Positions 37,590 through 45,388 are shown, numbered from the stretch's first letter. The stretch: 64,000 nucleotides of DNA from Gemmataceae bacterium (GCA_019752375.1 JAIEMG010000037.1:45436-109435), one strand, 5' to 3'. Program-made: numbers and translations. Notes: generated from the letters alone by a model not told the origin.

Positions 37590-37667
37590 GGGGCTGACCG
37601 TTCTCCTCGTTCGAGTAGTCGCGGGTGGGTAAGAGTTCCATGTCGCGATGTCGCGGTGAATCAGGCA

Positions 37668-37874
37668 CTAAGCCGCCTGAGCTAGCGACTGGTCGATCAT
37701 TGTCTGAAACACGGCCAGGATCGCACCCAGGCTGATCTCGGACTCGGCGAAGTAGTCCGACGGCAACACGTCGCGATTCAACTGCTGGGCGATGTTCGCG
37801 GCCCACGCATGATGGAACCCTTCCCAGCGGCGGGGGCCTCGCAACGGCGGGTGAAAGTGATCGAGCAACGGCAT
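37668..37874 (-). pseudogene. DUF4058 family, N-terminal fragment
   Basis: From ATG 37874: MPLLDHFHPPLRGPRRWEGF, HHAWAANIAQQLNRDVLPSD, YFAESEISLG. This is the highly conserved opening of DUF4058 (usually about 250 residues). After ISLG the expected VEIDVA block is gone; 18 unrelated codons lead to a stop at 37668. Truncated remnant inside the fwd locus. Confidence 0.7.
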
Positions 37875-37895
37875 GTTCTTCCCCGACAATCGGAG

Positions 37896-38201
37896 TCAGA
37901 AGGGCCAGGTTTCCGGTACCGGTTTGTTACGGATCATCCAGCCTACTTGCTCGTCCCGGATCACGACATAGCACACAGAAATGAACTGACAGAGCCAGTG
38001 GCGCGCAACTCCGCCCGATCTTCGTGTGTTGAACAACGGCTCGCCCTTGAGCATGGCCTGGTCCAAGTCCTGCAATGTCAGGGCAATTTCATTGTGCGCC
38101 AATCTGAATTGGTCGAACGCACCGCTGTCAATCGCTCGTTGCCTCAGTGCTTCAAACTGGCTCCTGGCGCCCGGAGTCCAGTCCATTCTCAATGCGGGCA
38201 T
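37896..38201 (-). CDS. Small hypothetical protein, toxin-like gene of a bicistron
   Basis: 101 residues from ATG 38201 (GGGAG about 10 bp before); an in-frame GTG at 38228 is an alternative. Sequence blocks: MDWTPGARSQFEALRQRAID, RLAHNEIALTLQDLDQAMLK, FISVCYVVIRDEQVGWMIRN, ending PVPETWPF. The compact size, the GEPLFNTRR loop and the beta-strand C-terminus resemble RelE/ParE-fold toxins in outline, but no catalytic motif is certain. It follows a coiled-coil gene by a few bases, an arrangement typical of toxin-antitoxin pairs in this group. Function not established. Confidence 0.5.
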   Translation of the reverse strand: MPALRMDWTPGARSQFEALRQRAIDSGAFDQFRLAHNEIALTLQDLDQAMLKGEPLFNTRRSGGVARHWLCQFISVCYVVIRDEQVGWMIRNKPVPETWPF

Positions 38202-38232
38202 ACGCGCAGATCTCCCAGCCAGCACCACTGCT

Positions 38233-38484
38233 TCAGGGAAGCAGCTCCACTGGCCCGGCAGACGTTTTTCTCAATTCCTCGACGTCCGCGTCTGCAAAGC
38301 CGATCTCTTTGCGCGCATACTCGTAGACCGCTTTCAAATACCAGTCGCGTTCGGTTTCAGCCTTGGCGAGTGATGCGCGGAGCTCGTCACGCTCTACTTC
38401 CAGCGCTTTTACGAGAGCCGCGAGACGCTCCACATCCTGTGCCCCATTCGATGGAGCCGCTTCTGCGAATTTTGGAGTGTGCAT
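38233..38484 (-). CDS. Small coiled-coil protein, partner of the downstream gene
   Basis: 83 residues from ATG 38484 (MHTPKFAEAAPSNGAQDVER). A heptad-rich helix LAALVKALEVERDELRASLA KAE is followed by ERDWYLKAVYEYARKEIGF and an acidic end. It could dimerise as an antitoxin or adaptor. Stop at 38233 is a few bases from the next gene, so the two are co-translated. An in-frame ATG at 38523 would extend it upstream without coiled-coil support. The pair sits between fwdB and fwdA. Confidence 0.5.
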   Translation of the reverse strand: MHTPKFAEAAPSNGAQDVERLAALVKALEVERDELRASLAKAETERDWYLKAVYEYARKEIGFADADVEELRKTSAGPVELLP

Positions 38485-38574
38485 GGGGCCTCCGATCTGA
38501 AGACGACGCGTCCTCTCGTCCAATCTAGCAATCGCCCGATGCCATCACAATCGGTCTGGCCCAACTTGAACTGC

Positions 38575-39900
38575 TTACCGCATCGCCTTGCCGTTCAACG
38601 TCGGCCGCCATCCCGGCCTCTTCGCGACGGCCTGATGGATGCGGCGAATCACCTCTTCGTCCGACGGATACGGCGACTTCAACGGCGGCCTCAAGGGCAG
38701 CGGGATTTCGTCCATTCGGTAGACCGTGCCCGGTGCGCTGATGCCGGTGGCCGCCGTCGTGATGTGGACGCGAGACAGGCGGCTGGTGTGCGTCACCTTC
38801 GGGTCCAGCACGATCGTCGGGATGCGCGCCAGGTGATCGATTCCTGGCTGAGGCATCGTCGCGCCGGGGTCCGCGCCAAGGATCAGTGCCGCATCGTTGT
38901 CGCCACGGACCAGCAGGTCCACGGTCGAGAACTCCCCGGGATTGAAGCGCGGGTAGCCTCGGCACATGTTGATGCCGAAGGGATAACCCGTCGTGTAGCG
39001 CAGCACCACGTCGGCGCCGGTGACGTTGCCATGGCCGCGCATCGGCATCGCGACGAACTTGGTGAAGGCGTTCATCTCGGCTGCCAGCGCCAGCACCGCC
39101 GCGGAGTTCATGTGCTTGCCGCGCGTCATCGACAGGCCCATGCCGAAGAACAGCACGCCGAAGCGGGCCTTCTTCATGCGGTCGACCAGGTCCTGGAGCT
39201 GTTCGATGGTCAGCCCGGTCTCCGCCACGAGATCCAGGTTTACGCGCTGGCCCTTCACCAGGGCACGCAGCGTGGTGATGACTTCAAAGTCCTTCCCGGG
39301 GGTAATCTGGAGGAAGATGTCCGACGCCTTGGCGCTGGGCGTCTCGCGGATGTCCACCAGCACCATCGTCCGGGCCTTGCGGTTGGGCACGAACTTGCCC
39401 TTCTGCATGATGGTGTACTTGGTGAAATGCCGCGGATGGCATTCCGCCGGGTTGCCGCCCCAGTAGATGATGAAATCCGCCCGGTTCTTGACTTCGCCCA
39501 ACGTGCAGGTCACTTTGCCACCCAACTGGGCGGCGATCTCGGTTGGCCCGTGTCAGAGCGAGGTATGGCTGTCGATCACGCCGCCAATCGTCTCGGCCAG
39601 CGAAACGGCCTCGCGCTGCGCCTCGCAGGTTACGTTGCTCAGACCGTAGACGAGCGGCATGTTTGCCTGGTAGAGATAATCGGCCGCCGCCTCAACGGCT
39701 TCATCGACCGTGGCGGGCTTGCCGTCGATGAGTGCATCGGGGTAAAGGCGTTCGGCGGTGTGGTTCTTGAACCAAGATTCGCCCAGGCTGCAGGCACGCT
39801 TCGTCTCGACGATGCGTTCGTCATCGGCGTGCAGTTCGATGTCGTCGCAGACACAGCCGCAAAAGGTGCACGTCGCGTTCTTGACTACGTTCAGACTCAT
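38575..39900 (-). CDS. fwdB: Formylmethanofuran dehydrogenase subunit B, predicted selenoprotein (TGA at codon 116)
   Basis: Catalytic subunit that interconverts CO2 and formate at a Mo/W-bis-pterin. ATG 39900 has GAGG 7 bp upstream. Residues 1-115 include the [4Fe-4S] cysteines (C11, C14, C16, C18 in ATCTFCGCVCDD, and C37 in KRACSLGE). Codon 116 is TGA (39555-39553); the same frame then continues HGPTEIAAQLGGKVTCTLGE, NRADFIIYWGGNPAECHPRH, FFGMGLSMTRGKHMN, MPMRGHGNVTGAD to 38575. FwdB/FmdB proteins have Cys or Sec exactly before HGP, near residue 118, as metal ligand. Both halves are intact, so readthrough as Sec (441 aa) is much more likely than decay. A hairpin follows the TGA. Confidence 0.85.
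39511..39552 (-). promoter_or_regulatory. Candidate bacterial SECIS hairpin in fwdB
   Basis: The 42 nt after the TGA can pair as CAC/GUG, internal loop GG/AAA, GCCA/UGGC, one A-G mismatch, CCGA/UUGG, with a 13-nt apical loop that begins with G about 14 nt from the TGA. Bacterial SECIS elements sit directly behind the UGA and need a G at the start of the loop. Drawn by eye, not folded by program. Confidence 0.45.
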
Positions 39901-39959
39901 CGCGTTGCCTCGCTTCACTCGCTCGCGTTTCCACCCGGACCGGGTGGCACCGTGAATGT

Positions 39960-40118
39960 TCAGCCCAGTTCCCGTCCGAGATAACTGCCGCGAATGCGAC
40001 GCGGCATGTAGCGGCCTGCTTCGATCTGCTCCCAAGGCTGCACTTGTTCAGCCGTAGCCTCGGGGCCTATCGACGGCGGCAACGCCGACTCGCCTTTGCA
40101 TTTGCCCGATGGATTCAT
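39960..40118 (-). CDS. 52-residue ORF between fwdD and fwdB
   Basis: ATG 40118 has a perfect AGGAGG 5 bp upstream, and the ORF fills the gap between the fwdD stop (40134) and fwdB. Sequence: MNPSGKCKGESALPPSIGPE, then ATAEQVQPWEQIEAGRYMPR and RIRGSYLGRELG. It is polar, with one Cys and a basic C-terminus, and I recognise no family. A 7-bp hairpin CCACCCG/CGGGTGG (39931-39947) lies between it and fwdB. The strong ribosome site and operon position argue that it is translated; a role in the dehydrogenase complex is only a guess. Confidence 0.6.
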   Translation of the reverse strand: MNPSGKCKGESALPPSIGPEATAEQVQPWEQIEAGRYMPRRIRGSYLGRELG

Positions 40119-40133
40119 CACTGCCTCCTGTCA

Positions 40134-40478
40134 TCATTCCGCTGCGATCGGTTCCACTTCAACTTCCCACCCCTTGGAGGTCGGCATCCCGGTACCGTCG
40201 GTGGTCTGCCCCATGAGCCGGCAGGTCGGCGGGCCGTACGGGACGAAGATCATGCCCCGTGGAATCTTGCCTTCCTTGCATAGGAAGGTTGCCTCGCCGT
40301 TGTCGGAGCGCACCCGGACGGTGCCGCCCGAGACGATGCCGGCTTCCTTCATGTCATCCGGATGCATGTTGAGCGTGCCGACGATGGCCTGGTACTCGGC
40401 GTGGTCCTTACCGACGTTGATCTGCTGCCCTTGCTTGGTCGTGCGGCCCGCATTCATGATGTACCGCTTGCCTGCCAT
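40134..40478 (-). CDS. fwdD: Formylmethanofuran dehydrogenase subunit D-like, molybdopterin-dinucleotide-binding
   Basis: 114 residues. The fold is the C-terminal MGD-binding barrel of molybdopterin oxidoreductases, here as a free subunit as in archaeal FwdD/FmdD. Marks: NAGRTTKQGQQINVGKDHAE, YQAIVGTLNMHPDDMKEAGI, GGTVRVRSDNGEATFLCKEG, PRGMIFVPYGPPTCRLMGQT, TDGTGMPTSKGWEVEVEP. Its presence implies a bound pterin cofactor and hence redox chemistry; the Fhc complex of methylotrophs has no such subunit (established knowledge). First gene of the operon, with a promoter about 70-100 bp upstream. Confidence 0.9.
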   Translation of the reverse strand: MAGKRYIMNAGRTTKQGQQINVGKDHAEYQAIVGTLNMHPDDMKEAGIVSGGTVRVRSDNGEATFLCKEGKIPRGMIFVPYGPPTCRLMGQTTDGTGMPTSKGWEVEVEPIAAE

Positions 40479-40546
40479 CCGTACTCCCGGCGCACCAGTG
40501 GCTCCAAATGTCTTACAGGCCGCACATTTCCGCAGAGGTGATGATT

Positions 40547-40575
40547 ATTGTATGGCCGTCGTTTCCGTGTTGCAA
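40547..40575 (-). promoter_or_regulatory. Candidate promoter of the fwd operon
   Basis: Minus strand: TTGCAA (40575-40570), 17-nt spacer, TACAAT (40552-40547; 5/6 match). Start of transcription would be near 40540, giving a leader of about 60 nt before fwdD. Confidence 0.45.
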
Positions 40576-40643
40576 GCACGCGCGTCCGGCGCCGCCACTG
40601 CTTCTTCCAGTGGGAAATCCTGATCGGCACGACTGGAAACATA

Positions 40644-40675
40644 TCAAGCCCACGGTTGGCGGTCCGTGGGCTTGA
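40644..40675 (-). terminator. Hairpin terminator of the DUF1080 gene
   Basis: Perfect 12-bp stem TCAAGCCCACGG / CCGTGGGCTTGA, 8-nt loop, 24 bp after the stop at 40700; followed on the minus strand by TATGTTT. It separates this gene from the fwd operon. Confidence 0.7.
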
Positions 40676-40699
40676 ATATTCAGGTCGAGGCAGGGCCGA

Positions 40700-41440
40700 T
40701 CACGGCATCTCTTTGATGCGCAACCGCCGGTACTCGAACTTCATGGTTCCTACTTTCGCGCCCGGTTCGGCTTGCAGCCCGATGGGGCCCTTGGCCGGAA
40801 TGTTCATGGTCGGCGGTGAGAAGGGCTCGCCGTTGCAAAAACAGGTGGCCACATTGTTGATGGAGATTTCCAGCTTGGTGATATCGACTGCGGTGCCATT
40901 CAGCTTGGCCACCGGCTTGCCGTCCTTCACGGTCACCTCCAGCACGTCCGTGGGCGTCACGGCTTTGCCGTTCACTGATGTGGCGATCACGCCGCCCTTG
41001 ACGGTGATATCCAGCTCGTTCCAGTCGTCGTCCTTGAACTTCTTCATCTGCTTTTGCTCGCCGCGGCGGATGAAGTCGCGGACCTACAGCTGCGGTCCAC
41101 GAATATAGACGCCGCTGTCGGACTTCTCGCCGGCCCGAAACTCGATCTTCAGGTTGAAGTCCTTGTCGAATTCCTTGACCGTGTACAGGTCCTTGATGCC
41201 CTTGCCCTCGTCGGCCACGATGATGCCGTCCTTGACGAAGAAGCGTTTGTCGGACGTCTCGGTCTTGCCAGTGAGGTCTTCCTTGGAGTAGCGCCAGCCG
41301 GTCAGGTCCTTGCCGTTGAAGAGGCTGACGTAGCCGTCCTCCAGCTTGAAATCATCGGCGGCCAGGAGTGCCTCGCTGGCGCCCAGAACCAGGCCAGCCA
41401 GCAGGGCGAGGGAAACACCCTTCGCCAGGATGCGGAGCAT
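40700..41440 (-). pseudogene. DUF1080 secreted protein interrupted by an in-frame TAG
   Basis: The first half (from ATG 41440) has a signal peptide (RILAKGVSLALLAGLVLGAS) and YVSLFNGKDLTGWRY, YTVKEFDKDFNLKIEFRAGE, KSDSGVYIRGPQL, then TAG at 41086-41084. The same frame goes on VRDFIRRGEQKQMKKFKDDD, WNELDITVKGGVIATSVNGK, PIGLQAEPGAKVGTMKFEYR, RLRI to 40700. Homologues usually have a Gln or similar after the GPQL strand, so a CAG-to-TAG change explains it. Frame is otherwise intact, so the mutation is recent or a base error. The internal ATG at 41047 could allow a partial product, of no likely use. Confidence 0.8.
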
Positions 41441-41928
41441 GGAAGTCTCTCCCTGTAAGGAAAACGAGTGAGAGTCTATCCGGAGAGTTTTCCCATGAAA
41501 TTAGGGGGCCTTGGTGATTCATGCGGGGCCTGAAACCGGATGATCGCCGAAATATCCAGCAGAAAACGCGATTCAGGCGTGATCGCAATTCCAGGATACC
41601 CCTAGTTTCAAGCGTTTCTTTGCAGATAGACTCTGAGTTCGGTGTGCGGCAGCGCCGCGGTGGGATACCGAGTTCCACTTCTACAACGGACAGGGTGGCA
41701 GAGCAAGAAGTTCCCGGCGACGAGGGAAATCCGGTGCTTCGCTGGGATATGGGAAGTTGACCGGGAGGCCCGCGCTGAACGACGCGAAACCAGACCGCAC
41801 GGCGGACTTGTGCCCACGGTCGGAATAGGTAGACTGATTCACTGCGACGCCTTTCTGCTTGAATCAAGCTGCCTTACACGCCAAGGATGGCAGGAATCAT
41901 TACGTCGCGAATGACGAACGGACATCTC
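41441..41928. other. Gene-free stretch
   Basis: About 490 bp between the DUF1080 pseudogene and tRNA-Met. Short open frames on both strands show no family similarity. It must hold the promoters of both neighbours, but no clear hexamer pair was found. Confidence 0.4.
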
Positions 41929-42000
41929 GGGCTCGTAGCTCAACGGCAGAGCAGGGGACTCATAATCCCTTGGTTGCTGGTTCGAATCCAGCCGGGCCCA
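41929..42000 (+). tRNA. tRNA-Met (anticodon CAT)
   Basis: 72-nt cloverleaf: acceptor GGGCTCG/CGGGCCC (one T-G), short D arm GCTC-AACGGCA-GAGC, anticodon loop CTCATAA, T arm GCTGGTTCGAATCCAGC, discriminator A, no encoded CCA. The A-ended, mismatch-free acceptor fits an elongator; CAT could also be a lysidine-modified tRNA-Ile, which cannot be told by eye. Confidence 0.92.
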
Positions 42001-42171
42001 CTTCCTCCATAACTCGCTTCGCATCTCAACCCGGCTCGAGCCGCCTAATTTCACACTACCCACAGAAGCAAGGATGGTTTTCGCCAATCCCGTTCAACGG
42101 TCGTGAACTCGACCCCGCATTCCGCGAAGGCAGTGGAGAGACGCGAGCCAGAGCGAGCTTGAGGTTCATCG

Positions 42172-43104
42172 TCAGCCTCCCGCCAGGTGTCGGCGGACGT
42201 TTTTGCAGAATGCCTCCACGTGGTCGGGCAGGTGGGCGCCTTTGCGGTACATCAGGGCCACCGGCAGGGCGTCGGTTTCCTCGGGGTCGAAGCGGCGCGT
42301 GTGCAGGTCGCCCATGTTCCAGTCCGCGGTGCGATTGCCGACGTAAACCAGTGCGATGCCGATTCCCAGCCCCACGTATTTGACGATGATGTCCGTGCTG
42401 ACACTTTCCATTACGACGTGCATGCGGTCGAGCAGGTCGTGGCGGCGCAGCAGCTCTTCCAGGGACTGCTGATTGTAACCGGCTCCCTTGATGATCGGAT
42501 ACTGCACCAGGTCCTCCGCCGACACGCGACGCTTGCGCGCCAGCGGATGGTCGCGCGCTGTCAGCAGGGTGAATTGGAGCTTGAACAGCTCCTCGTAGGC
42601 CAGGTTGGCGTTGCGCGTCTCGGAGCGATGGAACGGCACGATGCCCAGGTCTACCTGCCTCCGATCCAGGCACTCGATCAGCTTGTCGGTCCACATGTCG
42701 GACAGCAGGTGCAGACGGACGGCAGGGTTCGCGCGGGAGTAGGCTTGAATCGCGGCCGGCAGAGCGTGGGAAATCAGCCCTGGAGTGCTGGCCACGGTCA
42801 GCGATTGCTGCAACTCGGTCCGTTGCGTCTCAAAGAGACGGACGAGCGAATCCAGGCCGGTCACGTGCGGCTGGATGAGCTTGAGCAGCAGATTGCCTTC
42901 GGCCGTCAATTCGACGCCGCGGCCACCCAGGCGCAACAACGTGACTTTCAGTTCCCGTTCCAGGGCACGCACCTGCTGCCAGACGGTTGGCTTGGACAGT
43001 CCAAGCTGCCGGGCCGCGGCGGTGAAGCTGCCGTGGACCGCGACCGCGCAGAAACTGCGCAGCTGGGGGAGCTGGATGCCTTTGTAATAGAGCGTGCGCC
43101 CCAT
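42172..43104 (-). CDS. LysR-family transcriptional regulator
   Basis: 310 residues. Winged HTH: QLRSFCAVAVHGSFTAAARQ, LGLSKPTVWQQVRALERELK, VTLLRLGGRGVELTAEGNLL. The effector domain has LTVASTPGLISHALPAAIQA, RRQVDLGIVPFHRS, ARDHPLARKRRVSAEDLVQY, PIIKGAGYNQQSLEELL, VKYVGLGIGIALVYVGN, a CysB/Cbl-like layout. The target is unknown. No divergent partner gene abuts it: upstream lies a 320-bp gap and then a coiled-coil gene on the other strand. Confidence 0.92.
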   Translation of the reverse strand: MGRTLYYKGIQLPQLRSFCAVAVHGSFTAAARQLGLSKPTVWQQVRALERELKVTLLRLGGRGVELTAEGNLLLKLIQPHVTGLDSLVRLFETQRTELQQSLTVASTPGLISHALPAAIQAYSRANPAVRLHLLSDMWTDKLIECLDRRQVDLGIVPFHRSETRNANLAYEELFKLQFTLLTARDHPLARKRRVSAEDLVQYPIIKGAGYNQQSLEELLRRHDLLDRMHVVMESVSTDIIVKYVGLGIGIALVYVGNRTADWNMGDLHTRRFDPEETDALPVALMYRKGAHLPDHVEAFCKNVRRHLAGG

Positions 43105-43426
43105 GTTTCCTCGGAGGTAAGAAGCTCAGGCTAGCGCAGCCGGCACCCCCTGTCAAGAAGTTCACATGGCGGCTTGCCCATCGTGCACCTGGAGGCCGGC
43201 ACCCATTGACAAGTCGGCAGACGAAAAATCACTCCCAGGCGGAAGCGGTTCAACTGGCAGCGGAATTTTCACGTCTTGACAATCCTTGCCATACCCATTT
43301 CGCCCAGAATCCCGGCAAAATCCGAGTCGGTGTATTGACATGTGACCTATGCTTAGGCAACGCTGGAGGAGATGAAGTGGGATTGTCCGGCGTTCCGGTC
43401 CACCCCTCGTCCGGAGAGCGTGTATC
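43105..43426. other. Divergent intergenic region
   Basis: 320 bp between LysR (leftward) and the coiled-coil gene (rightward). GCCGGCACCC occurs twice in direct orientation, near 43137 and 43196, each followed by a TGTCAAG or TTGACAAG sequence; two TTGACA hexamers (near 43277 and 43337) lack good -10 partners. No gene seen. Confidence 0.35.
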
Positions 43427-44194
43427 ATGGCGAAATTCCCCTCGTCCGAGTCCGATAAGAATCGCACCGGTGGCAAGCCGTCGCTGCGGCAATCGATGAA
43501 CATGGGTTCGAATTCTCGTGCCGTGGCCCAGGCGGACGAACCGGAAACCCTTTCGCCCAATAGCACCCCGCAAGACCCGTACGTCACCAAGAGCGCAGTG
43601 CTGGCGGCGCTTGCCAGCCAGAAACCGCATCTGGATCCACAGAAGATGGAACGGCTTCGCGCCGAGAATGACGAGATGCGCGGCATTATCGCTGAGCTGC
43701 GCGAACTGCTGGAAGCACGAGCCGCCCAGGGATCCGAAGGGTGGGAAGTGCGCGTGCAGGAGTTCGAAGACCTGATGGAAGTGAAGTCCGAGGAGATTCG
43801 TTGTCTCCACATGCGCCTGCACGAGCTGGAGCAAGAGCACGCCAGCTCCGGCCAAAGCAACGTCGCGAGCTCGGCCAACGTCAGCAACTCCGACCGCTCG
43901 GCACTTCGGGAAGAGCTGGAGATGGAGCGCATGCAGCTGGAAGAAGAACGGCAGAAGGTCAATGACGAACGCCAGCAGGTGCGTGCGGAAGAAGAAGACC
44001 TGGAAACGCGCATGCAAGAAATGGAACTCCAGATGGCCAAGTCGCGTGCCGACCTGGTGCGTCAGCGTAATGAGCTTCAGCAGCTTCACAACCAGGTTCG
44101 CAGCGAGCTGGAAGCCGCCCAGAAGACCGGTGCAGTCAACGAGCGCATGAAGAACCTGCAGCGGCAGCACCAGGAAGTCACCAAGAAGAAGTAA
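43427..44194 (+). CDS. Long coiled-coil protein of unknown function
   Basis: 255 residues, cytoplasmic, very rich in Glu, Gln, Arg and Lys. Residues 1-65 are low-complexity and polar; from about residue 70 a coiled coil runs almost to the end: KMERLRAENDEMRGIIAELR ELLEAR, then REELEMERMQLEEERQKVND ERQQ, then ETRMQEMELQMAKSRADLVR. A Ser/Asn-rich break (SSGQSNVASSANVSNSD) divides two helical parts. Probably structural or a scaffold; I know no name. A strong terminator follows. Confidence 0.72.
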   Translation: MAKFPSSESDKNRTGGKPSLRQSMNMGSNSRAVAQADEPETLSPNSTPQDPYVTKSAVLAALASQKPHLDPQKMERLRAENDEMRGIIAELRELLEARAAQGSEGWEVRVQEFEDLMEVKSEEIRCLHMRLHELEQEHASSGQSNVASSANVSNSDRSALREELEMERMQLEEERQKVNDERQQVRAEEEDLETRMQEMELQMAKSRADLVRQRNELQQLHNQVRSELEAAQKTGAVNERMKNLQRQHQEVTKKK

Positions 44195-44221
44195 CGCGAT
44201 CGAAAGTCGCAAGTACATTAA

Positions 44222-44251
44222 GCCGGCGAGCGAAGCCAATCGCTCGCCGGC
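44222..44251 (+). terminator. Rho-independent terminator
   Basis: 11-bp perfect stem GCCGGCGAGCG / CGCTCGCCGGC, 8-nt loop, then GTTGTTTTT. It ends the coiled-coil gene and faces queG. Confidence 0.88.
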
Positions 44252-44332
44252 GTTGTTTTTCCAACCAGACGACGGCGCACAGTAATCCGACGCGCCAGCG
44301 ACGGGCGCCGCGCTGCCGCCTCGGATTACGGA

Positions 44333-45388
44333 CTACCCCTCACCTTGCATACGAGCCTCGATTCGTCCGATCGCCCATGCCGCGGCATTGCGGATCAACG
44401 GTTCCGAATCGGCCAGGGCCCGGCGTAGCGCCGGGAGCGCCGCTGCATCACCGCAATTGCCCAGTGCGATGGCGACATTGCGCAGCAAGCCACGGCGCTT
44501 GCCGCGCCACAGTGCCGTCTGTCGGAAGCACCGGCGAAACTCCTCGTCGGTGATGTTGAGGAGTTCGACCAGGTCCACCGCTTCCAGGTCGGGCCGGGGT
44601 GTCAGGGCGGGCTCCGCGCCCGGCGGCGCCTTGCGGTTCCACGGACACACGTCCTGGCAGATATCACACCCGAAGATCCAGTCGCCCATGGCTGGCGCCA
44701 ATTCATCCGGCACCGCCCCGCGCAGCTCGATCGTGAGATAACTGATGCAGCGCCGCGCATCGAGCACACCGGGACCGACAAAGGCCTGCGTTGGACAGCT
44801 ATTCAGACACGCGGTACAGGTGCCGCAATGCTGCGTCTCGTGCGGTGCGTCCGCAGTCAGTTCAAGATCGAGCAACAGGGCGCCGAGAAAAAAGAAGCTG
44901 CCCAGACGCCGGTTTAGCAGCATAGTGTTCTTGCCAAACCAGCCAAGCCCCGCCCGTCGGGCGAAGTCTCGTTCCAGCAGCGGCGCCGTGTCCACGACGC
45001 CCCGACCGCGACACCCCGGCACTTCAATTTGAAGCCACGCCAGCAGCGAATTCAGGCGCTGCCGTAACACGTCGTGATAGTCGGCCCCCTGGGCATAAGA
45101 AGCGACCCTCCCAGTCCCTGATTCCTGATTCCCGACTCCTGCCTCCTGCCTCCTGATTCGGTAGTTCATCGCCACCATGACCACGCTCCGCACTTCCGAC
45201 AGGATCGACGAGGGATGCCGTCTCGCCTCGGCTTGGCGCTCCATGTATGTCATCTCGCCCGCGAATCCTTGGGCAAGCCAATCGCGCAGACGGTCAAAGC
45301 CGTCAGCCGGCGCCGCGGGAGCAATGCCGGCAAGCTCGAAGCCCAGGGAATGAGCGCGCTCCTTGATGCGCGTTTCCAGCGGGATCAT
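44333..45388 (-). CDS. queG: Epoxyqueuosine reductase
   Basis: 351 residues, the cobalamin-dependent iron-sulfur enzyme that reduces epoxyqueuosine in tRNA to queuosine. Marks: LGFELAGIAPA, RGVVDTAPLLERDFARRAGL, GWFGKNTMLL, and two ferredoxin motifs CGTCTACLNSCPTQAF and CDICQDVCPWN. The C-terminus has HEAT-like helices (LGNCGDAAALPALRRALADS). An insertion of about 12 residues near residue 80 (RRQEAGVGNQESGTG) is encoded by a low-complexity AGGAGGCAG/GAATCAGG repeat and is absent from usual QueG (inference). Functionally linked to queA at 4.3 kb. Confidence 0.94.
   Translation of the reverse strand: MIPLETRIKERAHSLGFELAGIAPAAPADGFDRLRDWLAQGFAGEMTYMERQAEARRHPSSILSEVRSVVMVAMNYRIRRQEAGVGNQESGTGRVASYAQGADYHDVLRQRLNSLLAWLQIEVPGCRGRGVVDTAPLLERDFARRAGLGWFGKNTMLLNRRLGSFFFLGALLLDLELTADAPHETQHCGTCTACLNSCPTQAFVGPGVLDARRCISYLTIELRGAVPDELAPAMGDWIFGCDICQDVCPWNRKAPPGAEPALTPRPDLEAVDLVELLNITDEEFRRCFRQTALWRGKRRGLLRNVAIALGNCGDAAALPALRRALADSEPLIRNAAAWAIGRIEARMQGEG

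Noticed and set aside
41084..41086. TAG in the DUF1080 gene as pyrrolysine or other recoding
   Set aside because: Not at a catalytic residue, no conserved context, and bacterial TAG recoding is rare; a point mutation or base error is simpler.
43130..43220. Direct repeat GCCGGCACCC near the LysR gene as an operator
   Set aside because: Ten bases in a GC-rich genome are easily met by chance, and LysR sites are usually T-N11-A dyads, not seen here.
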